From Chitinophaga pinensis (GTDB lineage: Bacteria; Bacteroidota; Bacteroidia; Chitinophagales; Chitinophagaceae): a DNA stretch of 64,000 nucleotides. Positions 28,304 through 36,688 of the stretch are shown piece by piece. The notes below the pieces were generated by a model. The model saw nothing but the letters and a program-made list of their open reading frames with translations, was not told the DNA's origin and did not search any database. The position numbers were made by a program, and so were the translations under genes. How positions within the stretch are numbered: the stretch's first letter is position 1; every line of letters starts with the position of its first letter. The stretch is from positions 62,001-126,000 of the forward strand of contig CAMCMP010000005.1 of assembly GCA_945876095.1 (NCBI GenBank), in the 5' to 3' direction.

Positions 28304-28978
28304 ATGAGCAGACCTAAAAAAATATTAATTGCAGATGACGAGCCAGATATTCTGGAAATCATTCAATTCAATTTAGTGGCAGAGGGCTATGAGGTAATCA
28401 CTGCAAAAAACGGTGATGAAGCAATTGAGCAAGCTAAAAAATACCTCCCTGACTTAATTATTTTGGATGTTATGATGCCTGGAAAAACTGGCATAGAAAC
28501 TTGTAACATTCTTCGCTCTCAACCAGCTTTTAAAGAAACACTGATTATTTTTCTATCTGCCCTTAGTGATGAAGAGACAGAAATCCGCGGCTTAGAGTCA
28601 GGCGCAGACGATTATCTTACCAAGCCTATCCGACCAAAAATTTTAATAAACAAAGTAATTGCTCTTTTTAGAAGACTTAAGAAAGAAGGCAAATCAATTG
28701 TTCAGCATGGCGATTTGATTATTAATAAAGAAAATTATCTCGTTAATTATAAAGGAGATGATATTATTTTAGCAAGAAAAGAATTTGAACTACTAAGTTT
28801 ATTGGCCTCCAAACCTGGTAAGGTTTTTTTACGCAACGAAATTTTAAATCAGGTATGGGGAACCGAAGTAATTGTTGGTGACCGTACCATTGATGTTCAT
28901 ATCCGAAAAATTCGACAAAAACTCAACCTAGATTGCATTACTACTGTTAAAGGGGTAGGCTATAAATTTGAAATATAG
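28304..28978 (+). CDS. Response regulator, OmpR/PhoB family
   Basis: A 224-residue regulator. The receiver domain has the acidic pair DDEPD at 11-15, phospho-acceptor D55 in LIILDVMMPG, and the conserved Lys in DDYLTKPIRPK. The C-terminal winged-helix effector (about 130-224) includes EFELLSLLASKPGKVFLRNEIL, VIVGDRTIDVHIRKIRQKL and the end TTVKGVGYKFE. It is paired with the histidine kinase that begins 87 nt later. Members of this family bind direct repeats spaced 11 bp. Six such repeats occur upstream of the TonB receptor gene at 36125, so that gene is a plausible target. Confidence 0.95.
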   Translation: MSRPKKILIADDEPDILEIIQFNLVAEGYEVITAKNGDEAIEQAKKYLPDLIILDVMMPGKTGIETCNILRSQPAFKETLIIFLSALSDEETEIRGLESGADDYLTKPIRPKILINKVIALFRRLKKEGKSIVQHGDLIINKENYLVNYKGDDIILARKEFELLSLLASKPGKVFLRNEILNQVWGTEVIVGDRTIDVHIRKIRQKLNLDCITTVKGVGYKFEI

Positions 28979-29065
28979 CCCGAATTGACAAGTTAATTAA
29001 TGAATTGTTGCTTATATTCGTAAGGTAATCTTACAACCTCCATGAAATTTTAACCAGGAAAAAAG

Positions 29066-30115
29066 ATGTTTTCACAAAAAAATCTTTCCCCGCAGCAATT
29101 ATCAGCTACCACCGCTTTAATTATTTCTTTACCGTTTTCTATAGGAAGTTTTTATCTTCAAAACTCTTGGTGGGTTCCACTTGTTTGTTTGGTTGTCATT
29201 TTCATAGCCTGCTATGGTTTGATACTGTTTATGGTACAAAGTTTTATCTACCGGAAAATAAAATTGATTTATAAATTAATTTATCAAACGAAAGCTAGCA
29301 AGCGAGAGGAATTTTATTACAAAAACATTTTACCACAAAAAAGTATTGACGAAGTAAGGGAAGATGTAGAAAATTGGGCACACCAACGAAAAGCAGAAAT
29401 TGAAGTATTACAACAAAATGAAGCCTATCGAAAAGAATTTCTTCAAAATCTTTCTCATGAATTTAAAACGCCGATTTTCGCTATTCAAGGATATGTAGAC
29501 ACCTTACTTAATGGAGCCCTTGACAATCCAGATGTAAATAAAAAATTCCTCAATAATACTTCTCGAAATATAGAAAGACTAGTGAATCTAGTAGATGACC
29601 TTGATGAAATTTCAAAACTTGAAAGAGGTGAATTGCTATTGGTTAAAAGTAATTTTGTTATTCAAGATCTAGTGAAAGAGGTGTTTGAATCACTTTCCAT
29701 TAAAGCAGAAGATAAAGAAATTAAAATGGCTATTAAAAAGGGTTGTGAAATAGCCCTTACCGTATTTGCAGATAAGGAAAAGATAAGACAGGTATTAACT
29801 AATTTGATTGACAATAGCAATAAATATGGAAAAGCGAATGGCTTAATCGAAGCCAGTGTTTATAAAATTGATGGTGAAAAAATTTTGATAGAAATCAGTG
29901 ATGACGGTTCAGGGATTTCAGAAGAACATATTGGAAGGATTTTTGAAAGATTTTATAGAACTGATTTGGCTAGAAGCAGAAAAGTAGGTGGAAGTGGTTT
30001 AGGGCTCGCAATTTGTAAACATATTATTGAGGCGCATGAGCAAACGATTCATGCAAGAAGCACAAGTGATGTTGGTTCTACTTTTGGCTTTACCCTTGAA
30101 AGCAAAAAAGATTAA
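29066..30115 (+). CDS. Sensor histidine kinase (PhoR-like)
   Basis: A 349-residue membrane kinase. Two N-terminal membrane helices (about 14-31 and 36-60) enclose almost no periplasmic loop, so sensing is probably through the membrane or a partner rather than an extracellular ligand, as in PhoR-type kinases. The dimerisation helix has H131 in NLSHEFKTPI. The catalytic domain shows the N box NLIDNSNKYGKANG, G1 DDGSGISEEH and G2 GGSGLGLAICKHIIEAH. Cognate of the response regulator immediately upstream. Dispersed element B follows the stop codon in the same direction. Confidence 0.95.
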   Translation: MFSQKNLSPQQLSATTALIISLPFSIGSFYLQNSWWVPLVCLVVIFIACYGLILFMVQSFIYRKIKLIYKLIYQTKASKREEFYYKNILPQKSIDEVREDVENWAHQRKAEIEVLQQNEAYRKEFLQNLSHEFKTPIFAIQGYVDTLLNGALDNPDVNKKFLNNTSRNIERLVNLVDDLDEISKLERGELLLVKSNFVIQDLVKEVFESLSIKAEDKEIKMAIKKGCEIALTVFADKEKIRQVLTNLIDNSNKYGKANGLIEASVYKIDGEKILIEISDDGSGISEEHIGRIFERFYRTDLARSRKVGGSGLGLAICKHIIEAHEQTIHARSTSDVGSTFGFTLESKKD

Positions 30116-30144
30116 ATCCTTTTTAATAGTTCCGCCTTTTAATG

Positions 30145-30450
30145 CTTAAGAGTCTATTTGGTTAAGCTTTTGATCAAAATAATATCAACCAATTTGGATT
30201 TGAAATTTCCTTTCGGAATAGAGTTCTTCTGATATTTAAAATTTCTAGCACTTTTTATTCGAGGGCGTTGCTGAATTAGCTTCGACTGTATGTTAAGACT
30301 AAAATAAAATACAGCTTTACTTTAAAGGGGTGTAATTGTTTAACGGCTGATGTTTAAAAATTCTAGCAATTGTATTCAAGGGCCGTATTGAAAGGGAGTT
30401 CAAAAAACTAGGATATCAAATCGCCTCAACTCGATTAAGGATGATTGATG
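30145..30450 (+). repeat. Dispersed structured element, copy B (internally deleted)
   Basis: This copy occupies nearly all of the 354-bp gap between the kinase and the next lipoprotein gene. Its head (CTTAAGAGTCTATTTGG, AAGCTTTTGAT, ATATCAACC) matches the head of copy A. After the GGAATAGAGT word it jumps straight to the right arm (CTGATATTTAAAATTTCTAG at 30228-30247). The poly-T/poly-A stem and the left arm are therefore missing. A second right-arm copy lies at 30342-30385, and the tail words GTTCAAA and TCAAAT are shared with copy D. Confidence 0.75.
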
Positions 30451-30469
30451 GTGAAATAATTAAAAACAT

Positions 30470-30874
30470 CTATTTTTTCAAAGAGAGTATCAATTCTTTA
30501 GCAGCAGCAGATAATTCTGTTGACTGCATTTTTCCTTGAAGTGAAAAAGAAAAATAACTACAGCCTGATTTATTCATTCCGAAGTTAATATCCTGGATTA
30601 CTTTATTCATTTTAAAAAAATGTAAGGATCCGTCAACGCCACAAGAATAGTTCATCTTGCTATTTTTTTGAGAAACAAAGTCTGTAAATTGGCTAATTAT
30701 TTTTTGATCTTTTATTATTTTTACTGCCACCACTGAATCCATTGTACCATCACCTTTGAAGTAGTTGATAGCAACACTATCTGAATGAATGATTTGTTCT
30801 TTAATCAACTCATTGGACTGATTGCAGGATAAAATAATAAAAAATAGACTGGAGAATAAAAGATAACGCTTCAT
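30470..30874 (-). CDS. Small lipoprotein of unknown function
   Basis: From the ATG at 30874 the product is 134 residues with a lipoprotein signal peptide MKRYLLFSSLFFIILSCNQS (lipobox ILSC). A frame to 30970 would place 32 residues ahead of the signal and include the promoter, so the short start is preferred. The mature part has SVAINYFKGDGTMDSVVAVKIIKDQKIISQF followed by a Cys-containing strand region (NYSCGVDGSLHFFKMNK). I do not recognise a family. A TATCTTTG element lies 4 nt upstream of the start. Confidence 0.8.
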   Translation of the reverse strand: MKRYLLFSSLFFIILSCNQSNELIKEQIIHSDSVAINYFKGDGTMDSVVAVKIIKDQKIISQFTDFVSQKNSKMNYSCGVDGSLHFFKMNKVIQDINFGMNKSGCSYFSFSLQGKMQSTELSAAAKELILSLKK

Positions 30875-30878
30875 ACAA

Positions 30879-30886
30879 CAAAGATA
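30879..30886 (-). promoter_or_regulatory. -7 element for the small lipoprotein gene
   Basis: TATCTTTG on the minus strand, 4 nt before the ATG at 30874. It supports the short start and a nearly leaderless message. Confidence 0.5.
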
Positions 30887-30936
30887 ATGAATTGAATAAT
30901 GGCTAGTGAATCGACAGAAATAATGTACAAAAAAAG

Positions 30937-30961
30937 CCACCCTAATAAGAATAATGGGTGG
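30937..30961 (-). terminator. Terminator of the lipoprotein gene at 31081
   Basis: CCACCC / GGGTGG stem with a 13-nt loop, followed on the minus strand by GCTTTTTTTG. It lies about 120 nt after that gene's stop. Confidence 0.6.
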
Positions 30962-31080
30962 GAGAAGCATTTAATTAAATGCTTATTGCTTAAGGAATTT
31001 AAAAATAGATATTAATCAAATAATTATTGAGAAAACCATATTATCATTTAGTTAAAACTCAATTCAATCGAATGGAAGGA

Positions 31081-31704
31081 TTAAAAAAGAGGTTTTATTT
31101 TTCCTTTTTTTTTGTTGTAATTGGCAGTATCGAAAGCATATCGAGTGCCATGTTTGTAATCGTAAAAACTCCTTACCAAAAAGGAACTTAAAGTAATGGT
31201 TTGAGAAAAAGTCGTTTTTGATTTTTTGGGTTCAATTAAATGAATGTCTTTTTTATTAACCTTTTTAAAAGTAAAAATCGTACTGTCCTCATTGCTTGAC
31301 TTCCAATTATTAGAAGAGTCTGTACTGCTGATTAAATAAAGTGTTTGATCTTGGAATTTCCAGTTTACAAATTTTAGGTCAGACAATTTAATTGAATCAA
31401 TTTTTAAAAATGTGGAGTCTCCTTCAACAATTTTATACTGATGCACTTGTATTAAAAAGTCGGAGGATCTACTAAAATAAAAATAATTCGTATCGCTACC
31501 TTTTGTAACTTGATAATTGGCATTATCAAAAAACAGTTCCAAATCAGAAAACGATTTTAAATTTTTGGCTAAAGTAAGGGAGTCAGTTTTTGAGTTTTTA
31601 TCAACAACCGCCTCCTGATTTGTGTTGTTTTTTTTATTACCCTCCTGCTGATTACAAGATGCAAAAAATGCTACCAAAATAACACTAAGAAAAATAAACC
31701 TCAT
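31081..31704 (-). CDS. Lipoprotein of unknown function
   Basis: A 207-residue protein with a lipoprotein signal (MRFIFLSVILVAFFASCNQQ, lipobox FASC). The mature part starts with a low-complexity stretch rich in Asn, Gln and Lys, then a region of predicted beta strands (NYQVTKGSDTNYFYFSRSSD, FVNWKFQDQTLYLISSTDSS). The tail is basic: TANYNKKKGKIKPLF. No family recognised. It begins 29 nt downstream of the terminator hairpin of the beta-helix gene (79 nt after that gene's stop), so it is probably an independent unit. Confidence 0.8.
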   Translation of the reverse strand: MRFIFLSVILVAFFASCNQQEGNKKNNTNQEAVVDKNSKTDSLTLAKNLKSFSDLELFFDNANYQVTKGSDTNYFYFSRSSDFLIQVHQYKIVEGDSTFLKIDSIKLSDLKFVNWKFQDQTLYLISSTDSSNNWKSSNEDSTIFTFKKVNKKDIHLIEPKKSKTTFSQTITLSSFLVRSFYDYKHGTRYAFDTANYNKKKGKIKPLF

Positions 31705-31732
31705 TACTATAAAATTTTACATTAAAAGTAAA

Positions 31733-31762
31733 AAAAGCTGCCATAATAAAATGGCAGCTTTT
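31733..31762 (-). terminator. Terminator of the TonB receptor/beta-helix operon
   Basis: AAAAGCTGCCAT / ATGGCAGCTTTT, a perfect 12-bp stem with a 6-nt loop, followed by TTTACTTTTAAT on the minus strand, 21 nt after the beta-helix gene stop. Confidence 0.88.
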
Positions 31763-31783
31763 AAGAAAATATTACTATAGAAA

Positions 31784-33289
31784 TTAGAATTTAGTCCAAG
31801 TCTTCCACCAAGTATCACCTACTGCACAAGCTCCTTTATAAGTAACTGCAGTGAAATCAGATACACCATTCGTTTTAGTAGTTAATTTAGTACTAGTAAA
31901 TGCAGCTCCGGTAGCAGCAATTGAACTAGAAGTGCTAGGGTTGAAATCAGGTGCTGAATAGTTAAAAGGTGCTACTAAACCTACATCCGTATTGTTTGCA
32001 GTGATTGTGTTTGCAAAAGAGGCGGTGTTAACCCAAGCTAAGATAGTTGCTGCAGTTGCGCCAGTTGTAAGAGGGGATGCAGCAGCAGAATAGTTTACAG
32101 CATTGGATTTATTTCCAGCAATAATATTATTAGCAAAATTTAAACCACCAGTTGGTGCAAGGCTTAAATCAGTTGGTGTTCCTTTACTTGCATCAATTAA
32201 TAAACCCTTCACAGCTCCTTCGCCCCATCCAAGAATCAAAGAGTTAAAGATACTAATTTCACTGTTTCTACGTATTTGAGCAGCACAAAGAAATAAGCTA
32301 TTTCCAACAGAAGTAGAAGTGACTTTTGGTCCCATTACCGTCATATTGCTAAATACAGCAGATGTTCTAACAGGCGCTATAGCAACCAAATTATTTGCAC
32401 TAACTGCAATTGATTGCAAATAAGTTTTTCTATCAGATCCATTGGCATCATTATCAGATTCAAAAGCTTCACTTTTTGAAATGTCTGCAATGGCAGAATC
32501 TCTCAAAGAAATACCAAATTGAACCTTACCATTGTAACCATTATCAGTATCAAAATCATCATCTAAAGTTCTAAATGAAATAAGGTGTTTGCAATTTACA
32601 GAACCACCAAACCACTCAAAGCTATCATCATTTGCATAAGAAACTTGCACATAATCAATAACAGTTTGATTACCTACTCCACCAAACGTTAAACCATTAA
32701 CTTCTTTATCAGGTAAAAATGCATAACCAGCATACTCAATACGTACATAACGTAAAATACCACTATTGTCTGCAAGGTTAGACGTAGCTCCTAAACCATA
32801 TAAACCTAAACCATCTGAATTGTTAATACCACCTTCAATCTCACCAATTCCATCAACACCATTAAAGGAAGAATTATTAGGTGCTTGACCTAATATAACT
32901 ACTCCAGCCCAATCACCTCTTTGTGGAGTAGCAGCTTCTGAAGTAAACACAATAGGTTTATCAGCAGTACCATCAGCAATAATTTTAGCACCACGAGTAA
33001 TGACCAATGCGCCATTTTTATTTAATTCTCCGACTATTTTAGTACCTGGCTCAATCGTCAAAATTGCACCATTGGTAACATACACCAAACCTCTTAATTT
33101 ATAAGTGTATCCTGCCTTTAAAGTTAGATTTTGAATAATTCTACCTTCTAAAATTGGATTAACGACTACTGAGTCTGTTTTTACAGTATAGTTATTAACT
33201 GTCGTAGAGGTTGGTCCGTCCACTTCAATTTTACGACAACTTGATACCATTGCTCCAACTATCGCAATAAGAATAAATGCTTTTTTCAT
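31784..33289 (-). CDS. Surface-type lipoprotein with predicted parallel beta-helix
   Basis: A 501-residue lipoprotein (MKKAFILIAIVGAMVSSC, Cys18). After a short linker it has repeating beta-strand rungs typical of a right-handed parallel beta-helix: TLKAGYTYKLRGLVYVTNGAILTIEPGTKIVGE, then GALVITRGAKIIADGTADKPIVFTSEA, and RYVRIEYAG, DYVQVSYANDDSFEWFGG, NNIIAGN. Such proteins are often encoded after TonB receptors in Bacteroidota, in the place a SusD would occupy. Here it follows the receptor after 37 nt and shares its terminator. It may be the receptor's surface-exposed partner (inference). No catalytic residues recognised. Confidence 0.85.
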   Translation of the reverse strand: MKKAFILIAIVGAMVSSCRKIEVDGPTSTTVNNYTVKTDSVVVNPILEGRIIQNLTLKAGYTYKLRGLVYVTNGAILTIEPGTKIVGELNKNGALVITRGAKIIADGTADKPIVFTSEAATPQRGDWAGVVILGQAPNNSSFNGVDGIGEIEGGINNSDGLGLYGLGATSNLADNSGILRYVRIEYAGYAFLPDKEVNGLTFGGVGNQTVIDYVQVSYANDDSFEWFGGSVNCKHLISFRTLDDDFDTDNGYNGKVQFGISLRDSAIADISKSEAFESDNDANGSDRKTYLQSIAVSANNLVAIAPVRTSAVFSNMTVMGPKVTSTSVGNSLFLCAAQIRRNSEISIFNSLILGWGEGAVKGLLIDASKGTPTDLSLAPTGGLNFANNIIAGNKSNAVNYSAAASPLTTGATAATILAWVNTASFANTITANNTDVGLVAPFNYSAPDFNPSTSSSIAATGAAFTSTKLTTKTNGVSDFTAVTYKGACAVGDTWWKTWTKF

Positions 33290-33326
33290 GCTGTTTTTTT
33301 TAAAGAATTGTTTATTTGAGTTTGTG

Positions 33327-36125
33327 CTATTTTAATTTATATCCAAAAGAAATACTAACGTTTGTTCCATATTTACGAGTAATGGCCAATGCATCTACAT
33401 TTGAATCGAATTTGCCATTGTTATTTAAATCGTGATAAAAATTAGCTCTCTGATTAAGAAGGTCAGAGATGTTTAATTTAAATTCTCCCCTCGATTTCAT
33501 TACTTTTTTAGCGAATTGAAGATCGAATAAAGCACGGGGTGCTTCCCAAACTGGAGGAACATCACTTCCACCTACATAGTAAATTCTTCTGCCAATTTGA
33601 TTGAATAAAAGAGTGGATGAAAATCCTGTTTTTTCAATATCGTATTGTAAACCTAGGTTAACCAAGTAAGGACTTTGACCTTGCATCGGCCTGTCTAAAT
33701 CTGCTACACGATTATATATATAAGCTAGATTACCGTGTGCTGTGAAATTTTGAAGAGAAGTATTAAAATCAAGTTTTTTTCTAAAATCTAGCTCAGCTCC
33801 ATAACTTTTTGCATGATCAGGAGAAATATAATTAAATGTCCCAGAACTTCCTGCACCCGTATTATTGAAATACAATTCAGTGGGAGATTTGAAATATTTA
33901 TAAAAAGCACCCACCGTAAACAACTCGCCTGCTCTAGGATAAATTTCATACCTTAAATCAAAGTTGTTAACCTTTGTTCTTTCTAGGAGAGGATTACCTG
34001 TTACGGTAGCTCCTAAATCAAAATCGTAAAAGGAGAAAGAACTCAACTCTCTAAATTCTGGACGAATAACTGTTTGAGATCCTGATAAACGAAGATTGGT
34101 TTGATTGTTTACTTTAAAAGATAAGTTAACTCCTGGTAAATAATCTCTTTTTTGAATATGCAAATGTCTAGAATCTGTCTGTTTTACACTTCCAATGATT
34201 TGATCATAATCTTCTACTCTCAAGCCCCATACAATCCTTAATTTATTACTTGCTAGCTGATTATCAAATTGAAGAAAACCTGCATTCAATATCGAGTTAG
34301 CCATATAACGATAACGAGCATCGTATATTTCGTTGAAAGCAAATTTATTATTTATACCATTTCCAAAGTTTTCAGAATTAAATATTGACCATTCATTCAA
34401 ATGCTTCAAAGAAGGATTATCTATTGGCATATAAATAGCAAATGGCCTTGAATCAAATAACCTATCCTTCACTTGGAAGAAATAACCACCCTTGATAGTT
34501 TGAGTTTGATTATTCACAACAAACTGTTTGCTGATATCTCCTCCAGTAGTGTAATTGTAATCATTTAAAAAACCATAGTAGCGACTTCCGCTTTTTTGTG
34601 ATGATTTAGAAGAGCTTACTAGCATTGAGTAAGGCGAACTTGCTACTGCTGGATCATCCTGATTAAACTGAATACGTCTTTGATCAGGTATATATTGATC
34701 CAAAATTTGGAAACTTCCAAACCAATGAATTTTAGCTTTTGCCTTTACTAAAGAATGGTCTCCAGAAATTTGGGTATTGAAAAAAGTATTGGCCTTAAAA
34801 GCCAGCTCTGATGCTCTTATATTGTCACCAATAATTGAATTACTTTCAAAATCTTTTCCAGTTCTTAAAGTTGAATAATTGGTAGTATTTACATTTAAAA
34901 TGTTTTTAATAGCAATTTTGCTATTATTTCCTAATTGTAGGGTGATATTTCCTAGTACTCCAATAAGAACATCTTGAGAATATTTGGTATTGTTATAATC
35001 AAAATTGGTACTAGCAATGCTGTTAGATATTGAGAATATTCTATTTTCAAATTCAGTACGCTTGGGTGTTAGATTGTAATTTACCGCAAACACACTTGAA
35101 AGTTTATTTCTTTTTCCGAGATTACTTGTAAAACCACTTGAAAATTTGAAGTTTCTATTCATCAAATTTGTACTATTATTTTGAGTTTTGTAAGTTGCCC
35201 AAACGTTTTCAAAATCTTTAGCATAGACTGTTTTTTGCAACTGAGTCAATTCGTTAAAATCAGATTTTAGAGGGAATCCAGCTGGCAGCTCTCTTTTACC
35301 ATCATCTACACCAAAAATGTCTAAACTACCTCCTTTGTATTTATAAAAATCTTTTCCGATTGTTTGAGTATTAAAACCAGTACCGATGCTGATGTCAGCA
35401 AAATTTTTAGAAGGTACGTCGTTTGTATTCACTTGAATTAAACCTCCAGCCCACTCACCAGACATCTCAGGTACAAATGCTTTATTAATGATAATATTGT
35501 CTATAATGGAAGAAGGAAAAATATCAAATGAGAAAGTCTTTCTGTCAGGCTCTGTACTACTCATCAGCACTCCATTTAACATAGCCTGGTTATATCTGTC
35601 AGCCAAACCACGCACTATTAAATATTTGCCATCTTGAATAGATAAACCAGGTACTCTTTTTAAAACTTCACCTGTATTTTTATCAGGAGATCTTCTGATT
35701 GCCTCAGCACTAATCACCTGTGCAACTACTGGAGTGTTTTTTTGGTAGGCTATTAATGCAGCTGTTGATTCTTTTCTCGCTGATGACTTTATGACTACAC
35801 TTGCTTCTGTTTTTGAAGCAACATCAAGGGTGATATCTAAGTGTGTAATGTCATTTCCCTTTACTTCTACTTCATCGATTTGCTTAGTAGTGAAGCCTAC
35901 TGAAGATAATTTAATTGTATATTTTTTACCAACAGACAAGTTCAGTTGAAAATAACCATCCGTATTGGTAGATGTTTGAGCAGTTTCACCATCTACTGAA
36001 ATTGTAACACCTGATAATTTTGATCCAGACTTTGAGTCGGTTACTTTACCCTCAATTTTTGCTTTTTGAGAAAAGGAATTCAATGAAAGGGATATAAAAA
36101 TAACAATTAGTCCAAGAAATCTCAT
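33327..36125 (-). CDS. TonB-dependent outer-membrane receptor with carboxypeptidase-regulatory-like domain
   Basis: A 932-residue receptor. Signal peptide MRFLGLIVIFISLSLNSFSQ; a CarboxypepD_reg-like beta-sandwich about 22-105 (AKIEGKVTDSKSGSKLSGVTI, GYFQLNLSVGKKYTI); a plug domain about 125-235 (VISAEAIRRSPDKNTGEVLKRVPGLSI, LIVRGLADRYNQAMLNGV); then a 22-strand-type barrel ending in an aromatic strand (ISFGYKLK). It lacks the SusC ALYGSQ-type motif and has no SusD, so it is a classical TonB receptor. Upstream are six 11-bp-spaced boxes and a -7-like element, pointing to activation by an OmpR/PhoB-type regulator. The ligand is unknown. Confidence 0.93.
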   Translation of the reverse strand: MRFLGLIVIFISLSLNSFSQKAKIEGKVTDSKSGSKLSGVTISVDGETAQTSTNTDGYFQLNLSVGKKYTIKLSSVGFTTKQIDEVEVKGNDITHLDITLDVASKTEASVVIKSSARKESTAALIAYQKNTPVVAQVISAEAIRRSPDKNTGEVLKRVPGLSIQDGKYLIVRGLADRYNQAMLNGVLMSSTEPDRKTFSFDIFPSSIIDNIIINKAFVPEMSGEWAGGLIQVNTNDVPSKNFADISIGTGFNTQTIGKDFYKYKGGSLDIFGVDDGKRELPAGFPLKSDFNELTQLQKTVYAKDFENVWATYKTQNNSTNLMNRNFKFSSGFTSNLGKRNKLSSVFAVNYNLTPKRTEFENRIFSISNSIASTNFDYNNTKYSQDVLIGVLGNITLQLGNNSKIAIKNILNVNTTNYSTLRTGKDFESNSIIGDNIRASELAFKANTFFNTQISGDHSLVKAKAKIHWFGSFQILDQYIPDQRRIQFNQDDPAVASSPYSMLVSSSKSSQKSGSRYYGFLNDYNYTTGGDISKQFVVNNQTQTIKGGYFFQVKDRLFDSRPFAIYMPIDNPSLKHLNEWSIFNSENFGNGINNKFAFNEIYDARYRYMANSILNAGFLQFDNQLASNKLRIVWGLRVEDYDQIIGSVKQTDSRHLHIQKRDYLPGVNLSFKVNNQTNLRLSGSQTVIRPEFRELSSFSFYDFDLGATVTGNPLLERTKVNNFDLRYEIYPRAGELFTVGAFYKYFKSPTELYFNNTGAGSSGTFNYISPDHAKSYGAELDFRKKLDFNTSLQNFTAHGNLAYIYNRVADLDRPMQGQSPYLVNLGLQYDIEKTGFSSTLLFNQIGRRIYYVGGSDVPPVWEAPRALFDLQFAKKVMKSRGEFKLNISDLLNQRANFYHDLNNNGKFDSNVDALAITRKYGTNVSISFGYKLK

Positions 36126-36141
36126 GCTTAAAATATTTATG

Positions 36142-36149
36142 CAAAGAAA
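36142..36149 (-). promoter_or_regulatory. Probable -7 element of the TonB receptor operon
   Basis: TTTCTTTG on the minus strand, one mismatch from TAnnTTTG, 16 nt upstream of the receptor ATG. There is no -33 TTG; the 11-bp boxes occupy that position instead, as at activator-dependent promoters. Confidence 0.5.
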
Positions 36150-36157
36150 ATTCTTCT

Positions 36158-36223
36158 ATGTTAAGGAAAAGTAAAGAGAATGTTACAGAAAAGTTACCTC
36201 TAGGTTAAGGAATTGTTACCGAG
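36158..36223. promoter_or_regulatory. Six 11-bp-phased GTTA boxes (OmpR/PhoB-type regulator site)
   Basis: Read on the plus strand in 11-nt steps: ATGTTAAGGAA, AAGTAAAGAGA, ATGTTACAGAA, AAGTTACCTCT, AGGTTAAGGAA, TTGTTACCGAG. The G of each box falls at 36160, 36171, 36182, 36193, 36204 and 36215, exactly 11 bp apart. Direct repeats at one helical turn are the normal binding pattern of OmpR/PhoB-family dimers. The array ends 8 nt upstream of the -7 element. Confidence 0.65.
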
Positions 36224-36271
36224 GGTATTAATTTTCGATAAAATCAATTATTAAATACCTACAAATTTAAT

Positions 36272-36688
36272 AGTCTACCCTAAAAAAGCAGTAGTCCTCC
36301 TTTCAGCAAAGCTTTTTAATAAAATGAATTGATAAAGAATTACCAGATAATCAGTCAAATGATTAATATCCTTACTATTCTTATTTTTTTAGTAAAACTA
36401 TTTTGACTTTGAATTCCATTTGGAATAGAGTGCTTTTACTTTTTTTTCTTGATAAAAAAAAGTAACAAAAAAAATCAAGCCTGCGAATAAAAAGGCTGAA
36501 ATTTTAAATATCAGCCTAAAATCAAGGAACTCGCCGGCAAAGTATTTTTATTTAAAGGTTAAGCCTGCTCAGACAGCCTTGATTTTTTAACGTCTGATAT
36601 TTAAAATTTCTAGCACTTTTTATTCAAGGGCGTTTAAACAACTTTTATAACTAATTGGAAAAGCCGACTGTTTAAGAGTCAACTAATT
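36272..36688 (+). repeat. Dispersed structured element, copy C (417 bp, most regular)
   Basis: This copy fills the gap between the TonB receptor promoter and the next gene. The head TCTACCCTAAAAAAG (36274-36288) is followed by the words ATAAAATGAAT and AGATAATCAGT, shared with copy A. Then come stem ATTCCA-TT-TGGAAT, a perfect stem of TTAC plus eight T, loop CTTGAT, eight A plus GTAA (36436-36465), left arm 36479-36527, right arm 36577-36632 and the tail to AACTAATTA. Only one right arm is present. The tail supplies the TAG stop of the convergent gene at 36683. Confidence 0.85.

Noticed and set aside
30470..30970. 166-residue version of the small lipoprotein
   Set aside because: It would put 32 residues before a clear lipoprotein signal and read through the TATCTTTG promoter element; the start at 30874 is better.
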